This document shows, one piece after another, positions 10,154 to 25,358 of a DNA stretch of 64,000 nt; the stretch's first letter is position 1, and each line of letters opens with the position of its first letter. Source of the DNA: Pholiota molesta (lineage: Eukaryota; Basidiomycota; Agaricomycetes; Agaricales; Strophariaceae); the NCBI GenBank assembly GCA_014925825.1, contig JACGCK010000061.1, positions 1 to 64,000 of the forward strand, given 5' to 3'. The position numbers were made by a program, and so were the translations under genes. Below the pieces are notes generated by a model that saw only the letters and a program-made list of their open reading frames with translations, was not told the origin of the DNA and did not search any database.

Positions 10154-13100
10154 ATGTCTTCGGACAGAGAGGAAGATACTAGTCTGCAGCAAGACGACAG
10201 CGAAGATGAATTTGACTGGGAAGAAGTCGAAGTACCAGAACACGAACCACAACATCTGGAAATTACATTTCAAGCACATCCCAAGCCAGCGGATGGCGCA
10301 AGCTTGAACAAGTCTGTTATTGAATCTCGTGGAGGAAGGACTGAGCTTACTTTACTCAAGGAAGAAGGGAATATCTCATGCGGAACGTCTTATACGGATC
10401 GATGTTCATAAGATACATACCGTTGCACTAATAGCCAACGCACGCGTCCGGAATAAATGGCTGAACGATCCTCTATTACATGTACGTTTATCTATTCAAT
10501 TGCTTACCTCTGCTGTTCAATTTGCTCTAGGCTCGACTTATGTCTCTCACACCACTTCATTTACAAAACGCTTTCGCGGCGATTCATAAGTCTCGAGTTC
10601 CAGACCAGAACCAACGGGGACGAATGTTCGAACGCGCCATGGAAGCGTTGGTCACTTGGTGGGTTACTTCGTACTTCGAAGTCGTCCCAGAAGGGCATAT
10701 TCGCAATCGAACCTTCGATGAAATCCAGCGCCAGCTAGAAATACGTGGCCTGCACGTTCCAAATGTCAACGATCCTGATGCGGTGCTAGAAGTCGACACA
10801 CTCGAAGATATTGTCGGTGACGAGACAGAGACTATCCGGAGTGAGAAGAGCCTCATGAAACATGCGCTCATGGCCAGTGGGTCGAGAGACACAAGTGCAC
10901 AATTGTTCACCGCTCTATGCAGAGCTCTCGGGATTCCGGCTAGATTGGTCGTTAGTATACAAAGTGTTCCTTGGCAAGCCAGCGTCGGAAAGCCTAAGCC
11001 CAAGTATCAGCGGAAACCAAAAGGCAAAGGAAAGGAGATCATCAAGCCCGAAAACGAGATCGAGGAACCCGAGGCTGGACCATCAACTCGTATTGGGACG
11101 CCGTAAGTGATGGCCAGCGACTTGACGGAGGGTCTACACCCCCGAAGAGCGAAAAAGCGAAGGGGAAGCAGAAAGCGAGGCCAGTGATCAAACTTCGCAA
11201 ACAGAAGCCCAAGGGAAATATTTTGGGAGGAGCACCGAGAAGATTAGGTATGTTTGCTCTTTCTGGTGATCCAACTTCATCTCATCACCGGATCGCAGCC
11301 TCGCCTGATCCATTAACGACTCCTCCCGTCTTTTGGACAGAAGTTTTCTCCCGCCCAGACTCCAAATGGTTTCCAGTGGACCCCGTTCGAGGGCTAGTCA
11401 ATAAACGTAAAAGCTTCGATCCGACACCATCAGCAACTGCTCCGCAGCCTACGCTGCAACAGCTATACCTACCTGGTTCGGCACCGTCACCATCAAGTAT
11501 TACCGTTCGAAGAGTCCCTGGAACCAGAGTAGAGAATCGCATGGTTTATGTTATTGCCTTCGAGGAAGATGGATATGCACGGGACGTCACTCGAAGATAC
11601 GCCCGAGAATATGGCGCTAAAGTTGCGAAAGTTCAAGGAGGCAGCAGTGCCCCAAATGTTGGCGGGGGCGGTAAAGGCAGGCAGGCTTGGTGGACCAAAG
11701 TGGTTAGTTCTATTGAGCGGCCATATCGATTGGTAAGAAAAATTGCCATCGTATTCGTTATAAATTAATGTCTTGGCCAGCATCGTGATGATATAGAGGA
11801 TGAAGAACTCGATCTATTGCAGATGAAGGAAGGCATGCCTACTACCGTAGGCGGCTTCAAGGATCATCCAATGTATGTCATCTCTCCGATTGTTGCCATG
11901 ATTTTGTCTCAATGGGTCTTGTAGGTATGTATTGACTCGTCACCTCAAGCAAACGGAGACTATCCATCCTCCGCCGCCAGCTACCCCAGAACTGGGCACA
12001 TTCAGAGGCGAGCCTGTCTACCCACGCTCCGCCGTTGTCTCCCTTAAGACATCAGAGAACTGGATGCGGAACATGGGAAGGACGGTTCGGGCGGGGGAAC
12101 AACCTATGAAGATGGTAAAAATCAGAGCAGGAACTGTCAATCGAATGCGGGAACTCGAAGGTCTCAAAGATGAACTGAGAGTGGCGGGTCGAGATGACTC
12201 GAACGAAGCTACCTCTAGTTCAGGTCCCGAAATAATGCAAGGCTTGTATGCCTATTCTCAAACGGAACCATATATCCCAGAACCGGTGATCAATGTGAGC
12301 TAATCTTTTTTCTCCGCTTGTCTGCGCTGAACTGGAATACTCACTGCTTGTATTAGGGTAAAGTTCCAAAGAATAGCTTTGGAAACATTGACTTGTACGT
12401 GCCGTCAATGCTGCCAAAAGGAGCTGCGCATATTCCTTGTACGTCTTTTTTTGTCATTTTCCTGCTATTTGAGGCAGTCTAACCATGCCTGCACCAGTCA
12501 AGGGTGTTGCGAAAATAGCAAGAAAGATGGGGTTTGACTGTGCGGAAGCTGTGGTACGTATTGTTAATTCATTACCCTATCTCGATATATTCGGGACGAC
12601 ATGTCGTTTGGTGGTCTTGGCTGATTCTAGGATGGCATCTCCGAACTATATTGGACATGCCTCTTTTTAGACCGGGTTTGAATTTAAAAAACGCCGAGCT
12701 TTTCCCATAATTGAGGGTATCGTTGTCGCAGCAGAGAATGAAGGTGCTATATTGGAGGTGATGATCGCCTATTATTCCTTCCCGTTCGTATCGTGGCACT
12801 CACGTGTATTCTTCACGCTTTGCTAAGGCTTCTGGGCAGCCGAACGAGAAGCAGAGGAAAAGGCTCGAATCAAACGCGAGGATCGTGTACTCAAGCAATG
12901 GACCCGCCTGATCCACGGCCTGCGCATACGGCAGCGCCTGCAAGATCAATACGCGTCCAAACCGCACGAGCCGCGCGTAGCCTTCCACAACCCGCAGCTG
13001 GCACCCGTAGCGAAGATGTATCGGAGAGGGACGATGCCCCTCATGATGTGGGTGCTTCTTCTGTCTGCTGATCGCGATGCGGACGCTGATTGCAAGCCAC

Positions 13101-13990
13101 GCTGCTCTACAGGACGATGAGCCATCGGACTCCGCAGGCGGCTTCCTCGCGGGCGCCGATAAGGTGGTGCAGGCGTTCCACCTTCCCAGGAACACGCATG
13201 TCGTGCTGCCTCTCTCGGGGCTCCATCCCGCGCTTTGTCGCATGCGCCTGGTGCAGATGCGCAGGAGGCGGAAGAAGACGAAAGCGAGGGCGACGCGCCC
13301 GATTTCAATACGTACGACCTCGAAGACATGGATGTGGATGGACCGATGGAGGACGTCGGCGCAGACGCGTCTCGTCCGTTTCCTGCCTTGCATGACGTGC
13401 ACATGGTGCCAAAGACATTGCAGCAGATGGCGGAAGAGGCCGACATGGCACGGATGAGGGCCGTCGCTCCCGACCCAGAAGAAGAAGAGATAACCGTGAT
13501 AGTGCCCGGCCCAGCAGCGGGGCCTGAGCCGTCGCCGCTAAAGAATACGCTTCCCTCGTCGAACGCCTCAACGCCGAACACCCGCGCACGCGCAAATGCA
13601 AACACAAACGCTAGCAGCAGAAGCACCCGCGCTTCGACGCGCGCAACGCCGGTCAAGGGCAAGGCACAGAGCAAAGGCAAGGCAAAGGCAAAGACGACGG
13701 GGCGCCGCGGGAAGCGCGCGCGCAAGGCCTCTGACGACGAGGACGAAGACGGGGGCGACGTAACGCCCTCCTCTGCATCCGCGTCCGAGGCCGAGGGCAG
13801 CACACAGCAGGAAGACACGCTCAAGCGCAAGCGTGCTGCTGCTGCTACTAGCAACGGGCGCGCGGAGGCGCCGCCGGCGACGACGACGCCGGCGACGCGC
13901 ACGCTCCGTCCAAGGGCCGCAAAGTCGGCCGCGCAGCTCGAGGAGGAGCGGCAGCGCGAGGCGGCGTTTCGGAAGGCGGTCGCGCGATAG
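10154..13990 (+). CDS. rad4: Rad4/XPC nucleotide-excision-repair damage sensor
   Basis: Rad4 (XPC in animals) binds helix-distorting DNA lesions with Rad23 and starts global nucleotide excision repair. The acidic N-terminus ([20 protein letters not shown]) leads into [18 protein letters not shown]. The transglutaminase-like domain includes [18 protein letters not shown] (about 10905-10955) and [18 protein letters not shown] (about 11335-11390). The BHD repeats follow: [55 protein letters not shown], and finally [20 protein letters not shown] (about 13140-13200). A highly charged, GC-rich, low-complexity tail follows to the stop at 13988-13990. Introns are short; the first is 10312-10360 (49 bases). 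A 1-base frame break lies near 11100, and the join into the tail near 13200-13265 is uncertain. Its 3' end converges with trm61. Confidence 0.9.
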
Positions 13991-14368
13991 AGATGGTTGG
14001 GATCTGCTTTTCGTTGCGCAGATGTACTATACACACTTTACGTGATTATCATCTACATCTACGGGATAGATATGGGTGTTTTATTATATTATTAGAGGAT
14101 AATCCTTCCTTCAATCTCTAACCTTCGAGATATGTACTATGTTTTTCAACATTCAATGCTACTCTGAAGACATTTCACAGGACAATTCAGTTGATAATAC
14201 TTAATTACAACATCCATCTCAATGCGCAGCGCGCATGCACTTTGAGGGTACAGCAAATGCATACATAGCATGATATAAAGCAGATAAAAAAAACAACCAA
14301 GACGAAAAAGCATACAATAGCTGTGGAAAGGTTCACACTAACTATCCACTGGAGCATTTTCTGTAGCG

Positions 14369-16962
<2,594 letters not shown>

Positions 16963-18849
16963 ATGGCTGCACCCACCCCCTGCCTCTCCTTCAGTCCGTC
17001 CCTTCCCATATCCATTTGTCCCTAATCCTAACCCTTCCCCCCGCAGTTGGCATCGTCGATTTTTCAGAAAAGGTACGCCCCCTTATCGCACCCCCGGCAC
17101 CTCCCTTTTCCTTATATCTCTACCACAACCAGGCAAGATGGCTCTTTATGACCGAGTCTGTCACAGACCTCCTTGGTACGCATCCCCTCCTTTTTTTTCC
17201 CGTCGACGATCACGAAATTTTTTTTTACTTTTCTGATGATGCAGGCTACGAACCACACGAACTCATCGGCCGTCCCTCGCTCGAGCTCGTGCACCCGGAT
17301 GAGTTTCCAAGGTGAAGCAGCTACACTAGTGCGTACCCATCATCTAGTCATCGCTTTTTTTTTTTTTTGCCGCGCCCAAGCTGACCCCCTGATCCTGAAA
17401 ACAGCGACACGATCCAGCAGGACAAAGCCGCGGTGCTCGTCTACCTGCGCATGAAGCACAAGGACCCCTTCCGGGGGTATGTGCTGTGTGGCGTTGTAGG
17501 TCCCCTCCTTATATGTTCATTTTCCCCACTCCGCGATTTGCCAAGCCCTGTGATACTGATGGATTGTCTATTTGATTTCTTTTCTTTGCCTGCGTCACTT
17601 GTATGTTTAGTCAAGGTATGTCTTTTTATTTTTATTTATTGCGAAGAAGAGGAGGTGCAACGAATGTCGACTGATTTTTACCTTGCGTGTGTAGGACCGT
17701 GGTGCACAATGTCCTGGTGGGCAGCGTTTCCTTGCAAGCCCCGGCGCCAAGGCGCTACACAACGCATCTACGGCCCAAGAGATCACAGTAATCACCCCCA
17801 GCGCGGCGAATTTCGAGTTCAGAGTGAGTCGCCCTACCATCCTTCCAAAGTCCTTTCCGCGTGCTTCATCTTCTAATTTACATGATCCACAGCGCTGGCA
17901 CGACCCCTCGCCCATGCCGCCCTCGCCCATCCCCGCGGGCATGGCGTCCATCACCATCCCCGGGCCCGGACACGCGCGCACCCCGCCGTCCCCGTCCCCG
18001 TCCACCGCGTCCTCCTCGTGGGGCGCCGCGAGCCGCAGCCCGCCCGCCACGCGCGGCAGCCCGCAGAGCCCGCCGCAGCGCCACCGCCGCCCGCGCTCGC
18101 ACTCCGCGTCGTCCCGCGCGTCCTCGCGCTCCTTGTCTTCCGCACCGCGGTCGCGGAGCCCGTCGCCCGCGCCACGCGTCCCCGCCCCCGCGCCCGAGCA
18201 GACGGTGATCACGTTCGACCCGCTCCCGAGCAAGTCCTTCCGCACGGCGTTCATCCTGGACCGGTTCTCGACGCACTGCGCGATCCTGTACGCGTCGAAC
18301 GACCTCCTGCTCTCGTCCTCGGCCGCGATCGGGCGCAGCTTCTACGACTTCGTGGAGGCGAAGGACGAGGCGGTCGTAAGGAGCTGGATCGGGTGCGTGA
18401 AGGGGTGGGGCGTGAACGAGAAGGGCAGCCGAGCGACGGCGGGTTCGGGTTCGGCAAGTTCACGGTGTGTGCGGGGGGAGGGAGTCTGTGTGCGTGTCCT
18501 TCTGTTTTTCTTTCTTTTCGGTTGGTTGATGTGTACTGATTTTGTGTTTGGGGTGTGGGCGCGTTTATAGCGCACGCATGCCGGACCCCCAGCCGACCCG
18601 CGCTCGCGCAACCGCCACGGCTCGCACAGCGGGCGCGCGCATGCGCACGGCTCGCACCCGACGGCGCACGGGCAGCGGCCGGGGCGCTACGCGCGCGCGG
18701 GCTCGACGTCGCAGGGCGCTGCAGCGCGGCGGCAGACGCTGCACTCGCCGACGCGCGGCGGCGGCGAGGACGGAGAGAAGTTCGACGTGGACGCGATTTT
18801 CTCGGCGCATTCGGATGGGCTGATGGTTATTTTGCGGCGGGCGTCGTGA
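16963..18849 (+). CDS. PAS-domain protein, possible sensory or transcriptional regulator
   Basis: PAS domains bind small ligands or partner proteins and often sense light, oxygen or redox state. Starting at ATG 16963, short exons join to give MAAPTPCLSF, GIVDFSEK, ARWLFMTESVTDLLG (about 17130) and GYEPHELIGRPSLELVHPDE (about 17245-17300), a classic PAS core. DTIQQDKAAVLVYLRMKHKD follows (about 17405-17465). A long Ser/Pro/Arg-rich disordered linker (17900-18200) precedes a second conserved block, TVITFDPLPSKSFRTAFILD and GRSFYDFVEAKDEAVVRSWI (about 18205-18395), which looks like another PAS-like fold. The protein ends FDVDAIFSAHSDGLMVILRR with stop 18847-18849. The frame changes near 17312 either through an intron or a 1-base deletion. 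No GATA finger is present, so it is not a complete White Collar protein. Confidence 0.7.
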
Positions 18850-20101
18850 GGGATGGGAAGGCGGGCTGTAGATTAGGTATGCGGTTTTTTGCGTGCTTAC
18901 TTTCTTCGAAGGAGTTGATAGATCGGCGAGCATTTCAGTTATTGGTCTCTGTTGTGTTTTTTGTTTTCCTCTTTCCGATTGCTTGATCTGTTGTTGTCCA
19001 ATTTTTCGAATTGTGTTCTCATTATGTTCAATTAAATAAGTACACGATAGTACCTACGCGCGCTTCTCCTTCCCTCCCTTATCCCCGGCGCCCATTCCCC
19101 CAACGCCCTCAATTGCCCCACCCCAATGCTCCCCAATCTCAATCTCAATCATTCTCCGCTGCTCTCCGTGCCAAGTTACTTATTATTTTTCTTCATACCT
19201 ATGCTTGTACAAACTTGTTGTTGTAGTATTCCCCCCGTCTCCCGTCCCTTGTTTTCCGTTGTCCCCTTCCATTACCGCCGTCTTATTCCACATGTCATCT
19301 GAATCTTCTTGTACATACGTCGCAGGTCCAAGCTCCCCGCCGCTGCCTTACGTTATTTATCCTTGCTCAGAAATGCAATCCAATACCTGCGTCAATTATC
19401 GTTTCAGTCAAGCTGTCTCCGAGTCGAAGGGCCGTTGGACGCCCCCGACGTGCGGTGTTTGAGCTAGCTACATGCCGCAAGAGCCTGACAGCGCGTATCG
19501 ACTCGGAATGGGGTGCTGTACTGAAGTACTTACCTCCACTCCAAATCCAAAGACTAAACGGAAATTCTGTACATACCAGATGCATATTGCATCCGCGAAG
19601 CAACATTACCGCACGCCGATATAAATAACAACCGCCACTCGAACGGTTACGGACGTCTACCGCATCCACTGATACCATCTCTCGACTCTGAGTGACAGTA
19701 AATGCGACTACTGCTGATGCATGTGCAGCGTTGATTGAAGCGTCATCTCCGCGGGGAAGTGCATTGGGGGCGAAATGGGGTGGCGGTGTACTAATGGGGT
19801 ACCTCGACTCGACTGAGAGGTGCCGGACCTGGTAACTAATTAGCGTCATCAGGCAGGATTCGTAGAAATTCGCCGCCTGCGAAACTGCTGATCATCAACA
19901 TATGTATGTCAGAGTCGACGGACCGGTGGGACCTGGCTGCGAAATACCCGGATATGTGACTGCGGCATAGCAGATCTGCATGTATAGCAAACAAGCGCCA
20001 GATACAAGTGAAGAAGATAACGTATGTGATAGATAGAAGGAATCATTATTCCTCATTGACGTTCGCGCATGAGTAATACAGAGTTAGTATCTACACACAT
20101 C
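18850..20101. other. Convergent intergenic region, no gene seen
   Basis: This spacer between the 3' ends of the PAS gene and the GH27 gene holds only short unsupported reading frames on both strands. It is C/T-rich around 19050-19270. I recognise no RNA gene, repeat or regulatory motif. Confidence 0.4.
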
Positions 20102-23100
20102 CTATAGTCTATCCCAGCTTCGACGCCCGCCTCCGCGCCGAGACTCAACGGCCACCCCGAGCCGGAAGAAATCAGGCGCGAACGCCGTCGGGTTGGAGAT
20201 CTGCACCGTGTTCACTTTCCCGGGCTGGAAACCGTCCAAGAGAGGAGATACCCGGAGAGCAGAATGTCCCAGCTCTGTGGGAGAGGGAAAAGTCAGTGAG
20301 CGGGTGATCAGGTATTTTTTGCGGATGGGTTGCAGTTCCCGGAGGCTCCCCGCAAGGGATGGACGTTTGTCAGCGGCGTCTCCGGGAATAGATCCACGAG
20401 AGCGAAATCAGCAGTGCATCTAGCAGCTATATGTGCGCGTCGGACATCATTATGTGGAAGTGGCATGGGCAAGAATGCGGGGAGTCAAGGAGAGGAATGG
20501 GATGGCAGAACGTGTGTCTACGCATGCCAATGGTGCGATTATAAGAATGATCACCGTTCAGAAATGTGATTTCGGGGTAGCCACACTAGTGGACTGATCC
20601 ACGCATTTCCCGGGCATGGTGCAAGCAATCGCGAAGCACGAAAAGGGAAAAAGAAAGAGAAAAGGAAGGCAAGCATAAAGATATCATAATACCAAGTAAT
20701 AGTAAAATATTAGGCATACGCCGCTCACCTGGGCAGAGATAGGCATTTGTGCCTGTATGGGGGTGCCCCCATTAACGCTAACGAACGCGTTGCGGCAATT
20801 CGAGCATGCAGTATTGCTGAACACGAAGTCGCCGTTGATGTAGTCGAACGAGAGCAGCTTCGTGCCCCCCGCCGCACCGCCATCGACGCCCGTGAACGTT
20901 AGCGTGCCGCCGTTCCCTACGAAGCCGACAACAGTCACTGTCGTGTTCACTACACGCGTGCTCGCGCCCCCCGCGAGCGTGTTGGCGGCGGCGGCGGCGG
21001 CGTAGAATGTGAACACCGGCGCGGGTGCGGCGGCCCCGTTCGTTAGCTTCAACACCATCGATCCATGCGCCGCAACAGTTGAGGTGACACTAGATATAAA
21101 CAAAGTGAAAGCAAAAGTTAGACGAAATTGAATTTACAATGTTCTACAAAATTGGAACAGCAGCCAAATTCACTTACGCTCCGTTTACTTGTCCGAGGCT
21201 TACGCCGGTGATAAGGTCTGTCGCAGTTGCCGAAGAGAACCCAGCATCGGCAAGGCTGAAGGTGAGCGCTCTAGAAGAATCCTGCCAATTGATAACGACT
21301 GGTCATCGTAGGAATACTGTCAGCGCTTGTCTTCTCGTTGGCGGTAGCAGTGCACTCACCCGCGACGGTTGATCCGTCTGCGAGAGGCCCCGCCCAGACG
21401 TCGTGATCGTTCGTATAGCGACGCCTGAAGCTGATCGATGCTCCGAGGGAATCTTGCTAGAAGGCGGAATGCATTTAGTTACTAAGGCGCTGGAAGACAC
21501 AGAATGGCCAATGACGTCTGATGGACAAAATAACTTACATTCAAAGCTATGATTCCTTGGTTTTTCAAAATGCTTAGGGTTTGCGCAGACGCATTGGCAA
21601 GATCTGTAGAGATAAACAAAGGAGATCTAAACGCAAATGTTTGTGACAGCGATAACATTCGTAATGAGCACGCCATGCAGTATATGTGACAGAAATGACA
21701 TACTTTGCTGCAGCCCAGAATGCGAAATGGGTTTGTTGCTCCGAAGTCGTCAGTCCTGTGTTCCCAACTTCAAGCAAATCGAGATCTGTGGCATATTCAA
21801 TTCCACATCCAGTTAAATTAGTGCCCTGTGCTCACCATTCCATCCTCCCCGTTGAGCGAATTGCGTAATTGGTACAAGCTGGTTGATGATCCGGAATAGA
21901 TTATCCCAAGAAGGTGGAGGTCCAATGTCGTTTCTAATATTATCACCGAATCAAAACACGCATAGAAGGCCAAAGAAGAAGAAGAAACAACTCACGAGAT
22001 TCTCCAACTTCATTGAAAGAGAACAAATGACATTCGTGAGATGGAAAAGATGTTCAAGGTTCCTTACTAGACTTACGAATTACCCACACTGCTAGCAGGC
22101 CATCTAGCGGGATCTGGAATGCAAGATTTGTTCCTGTGAAAATAGTTTCGATAACAAGACGAACCTTGTACACCCCACTCGCATATGGAAAACACAATTG
22201 GCCGCTTGGTTGCTGCCAAAGCATTGCTCATGGTAGCGTAATGGGCCTAGGCATTACAATCGGATGAGTTATTAGACGAATATGAATATCATATCTAATA
22301 TATGCATACCTCAATCTAGAGAAAACATATCGTAAATAGATATTCAATCATCGGAGAGCCGATCACAAACCGAGATAGGAGGATTAAAGTCAACGAAATC
22401 GGTAGAATTCACTGTGAAGGATAGTATTTGAATATGATGTATTGTATTCTCTGTCGTAGTATATCATACCTGCATAGCAGTTGTCATACTATTGCAAAAT
22501 GATTAGTAAAACCAACAGATTTAAACGAACATCATCATGCCTTTAGATAGTCCGCTCCCCAGGAAGCGAATGTTGCAGCATCAGATGATTCATGATTCAG
22601 GCTCCCAAGATAGTGAGCAGTCCCGCCGACAAAATCGCATGCGAACACTCCACTTAAGAAGATGGGGTTTCAATTGTTAAAAACAAGAATAATTCGAGTC
22701 TAACAAAAACGGAGATTCACCCATCTGAGTAGACACCAAACTTCAAGCCTAGTCCGTGAATAAAAGAAGACAAAGCTGGTATCCCCGATGGAATTGTGGT
22801 TGCGTCCCAAGTAAAGCCACCTGTTGTGTTGCGCGTTTTTCCCTGCCATCCGCAATCACTTGACATAGATTTATGTTGGTGCATGGAAGTATAAACAAGC
22901 GAAATCTACTCACAGGTTTACGTATTCATAACCAAGATCTTTCAATCCCAGGCTGATCAAACTTTGTGCCGCAGCTCGGTACTGTGTTTCGGTTGTGTGC
23001 ACCTAAAGGTTTCGGTGACATATATAGGCAAGTCAGGATGATAGAAGCTTGTATGACTCACAAAAACGCGTTATACGGGTTCCACCCCATTGGAGGAGTT

Positions 23101-23177
23101 GTTGCTAACCCATTATCGAGGGCGCAAGTATTCAAACCCCATGACAGAACAAAAAAGAGCAACGACCAGAACATCAT
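20102..23177 (-). CDS. GH27 alpha-galactosidase, secreted
   Basis: GH27 enzymes remove terminal alpha-galactose from galactomannan, raffinose-type sugars and glycans outside the cell. ATG 23177 gives a good signal peptide (MMFWSLLFFVLSWGLNTCA), followed by NGLATTPPMGWNPYNAF, DLGYEYVNL, TWDATTIPSGIPALSSFIHG and GLKFGVYSDGGVFACDF. The nucleophile motif YDNCYA (about 22480) follows YLK across an intron. Next come RPIVFSICEWG (about 22190), then the acid/base region GGWN joined by an intron to DLDLLEVGN (about 21850-21760). SPLFISTDLAN and a C-terminal beta-sandwich domain (GSMVLKLTNG, about 21050) lead to FAPDFFRLGVAVESRRGG at the end, stop at 20102-20104. At least twelve short exons keep frame and both catalytic Asp residues are intact, so the gene looks functional. 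It diverges from mtnB. Confidence 0.9.
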
Positions 23178-23851
23178 AGCTCCAGGTGTTTTCAGCGTGT
23201 CGACAAGGGATTGTGTAGCGCATTTCTTATAAGCCATATTTCTCCTTCAAAACGGACCGCCAAAGTACCCAAAGATTCCCAAATGACAGCACATAGTGGT
23301 CAAGAAGGCCGTTGGGGCGGACTCGCATGTTGATTGTCTGTCATGTGTCTAAGAAATTGTGAGAAACGGCGAGCGGTATATGGAACTTTGTTCAGCTGGT
23401 CTACCAGCGTAATTCAAATGTCAGGTTATATTGACATATGATTCGATGTTGCAGAAAACAGCGAGCTCCTCGTAAAGGTTCCCGGAGTAAGCTTGGAGGA
23501 AGCAAGCAGGTGGAAATTAACCAGGAATGCCAGAGCGGAATTCAGGGTTGGAGAACATTCGCATACAGTTTTCAAAGAGTGAGAACATACAGAAATCTTA
23601 GCTTCGAACAGCTTCAAGACGGCTCAAGGTTCGTATTTACCTTCCATACGTGTTGAGCGTCGAATGGAAAGAGCTCAGAGCCACAAGCGCTTTTTTGGTC
23701 ACGTAATTATTAGTATGCCATTTTTATCACGGCGCTTGCCGAGCCCCTCAATTGACCTCTGACCATGAAATTTGACCCTGATTCATCGATTTCTCTATTC
23801 TCCAGGCCAATATCATCTTATATTTCCTCAAGTACTACGTGACTGCTCTCG
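23178..23851. promoter_or_regulatory. Divergent spacer between the GH27 gene and mtnB
   Basis: These 674 bases lie between outward-facing start codons. No gene was recognised. An in-frame upstream ATG for GH27 at 23241 would add 21 residues ahead of the signal peptide and is less likely to be used. No repeat or known motif stands out. Confidence 0.35.
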
Positions 23852-25065
23852 ATGTCAAACCATGAAACTGCAGATGCTTTGGTCATCTCATCCGATCCCT
23901 TGCATGTGAGATCTGAATCGGTCAGAACATCACAAAAGATTGAGGTCTGATGCAATGAAGTAGCCTGCTAATCTGATACCAGAACTTTGTCGCTCGTTCT
24001 ACCAGGTATTTTTTTTTTTTACTTGGGACTTTATCATGTTGATTTTTCTAACAAATGTCGTAGCTCGGATGGGTAACGGGAACAGGTGGAGGAATCTGTA
24101 TTCGTGTTGGGTAAGAATCACAGTGCACAATCTTGAGCTTGGGAACGAATTTTGCTGCAGTGACAAGGTGTTCATCGCACCATCCGGAGTCCAGAAGGAG
24201 CGCATCGAGCCTACCCATATATTTGTCCTTCCATACCCTCAAGTGACCCCCTCTCCCCATACCGACCGAGTATTTCTCCGACGGCCCGCCATGAACCTCA
24301 AAGAATCTGCTTGCACACCTCTGTTCTGGAATTCCTTCGATCTTCGCGATGCGGGAAGCTGCATTCACACGCATTCGCAACACGCGGTAATGGCAACACT
24401 GCTTTGGACTGGACCTGTGTTTACAATTTCACACCAAGTGCGCCAATATGCTTCTAGTTGAATCCTGCAGATACTCACCTCATCCTGTCTTCTAGGAGGT
24501 AAATCGCGCATGTCTACTTTTGGCATGTTTTCTGATCACTTCTTTCATAGATGATTAAGGGCGTCCGAGTAGGAGGAACAGGTGCTGCGTTGTCGTATCT
24601 CGACACATTAGAACTCCCGATCATCGAAAACACGCCAAATGAAGAAGACCTCAAGGATAGTATGGCAGATGCAATGGTGAAATACCCCAACGCTGCGGCG
24701 TACTTGTCCGTAGACATGGTGTCTATGTTTGGGGTGCGTCGTCGTCATTCACTTGAGCTCGCATGATCAGGCTGATGCAGTTATCGTCTTTCCAGGTAAA
24801 GATTGGGAGAAGGCCAAAACACAGACCGAGGTATTCGATTATTCCTGTAGTACATGGGAGTACTAACGTAAATCTTTACAGTGTATTGATTATCTCTTTG
24901 AGATTGGCGTCAAAATGAAACTTGCTGGCATCCCAACTGTTTTGAATGAGGTCAACTCAAGCTGATGGAAGGATAATTCATTATCGTGATTAACTATAGG
25001 GTCGAACTATCAACTTGTGGCATACTGTGCAAATAAATCTTTGCGACTTGATATATGGAAAATAG
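23852..25065 (+). CDS. mtnB: Methylthioribulose-1-phosphate dehydratase (methionine salvage)
   Basis: MtnB (Mde1 in yeast) dehydrates methylthioribulose-1-phosphate in the methionine salvage pathway, using a zinc ion held by His residues. Exons read [18 protein letters not shown], then after a 62-base intron [30 protein letters not shown] (about 24055-24110), [36 protein letters not shown], and the first metal-binding site [14 protein letters not shown] (about 24360-24410). [20 protein letters not shown] follows, then the second metal site [11 protein letters not shown] (about 24703-24735) and [10 protein letters not shown]. The RRHG motif lies in a different frame from the preceding exon, implying a 1-base deletion at 24695-24702. 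After [10 protein letters not shown] an intron probably leads to a short last exon ending at 25065; an alternative stop lies near 24965. Confidence 0.88.
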
Positions 25066-25358
25066 AGGCTATCGTAGCCATTCTTTTATCGAGCCCTGTA
25101 CAGCTTCCACAAAACAAAACTTGTTGATAATCGCGCTCATTGCGAATCCTTGGTTCGCAAGGTAGTTCGTTAATTCCGCTCTTGAGCCTCGCTAACGCTG
25201 GAGTAATCAACGAATGCAATCATCAACGACTGCTATCATCTGTGATGCTCTTACAAATTTGCATAAATAATGGTCATGATCAGGCGATGAATAGTCGCGT
25301 GACTCTGACGCTGTCATTTGCACGTCGAGTCACATCACATGCCTTTGACGCGCCATCT

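Noticed and set aside
10584..11003. Minus-strand frame opposite rad4
   Set aside because: It is an antisense shadow; the plus strand carries the conserved transglutaminase-like domain.
12946..14034. Minus-strand frame of 362 codons
   Set aside because: It is the antisense shadow of the rad4 tail. Its Ser/Ala-rich composition comes from GC-rich codons on the other strand.
17861..18539. Several Arg/Pro-rich frames on both strands
   Set aside because: They overlap the PAS gene linker; only the frame continuing into TVITFDPLPSKSF carries conserved sequence.
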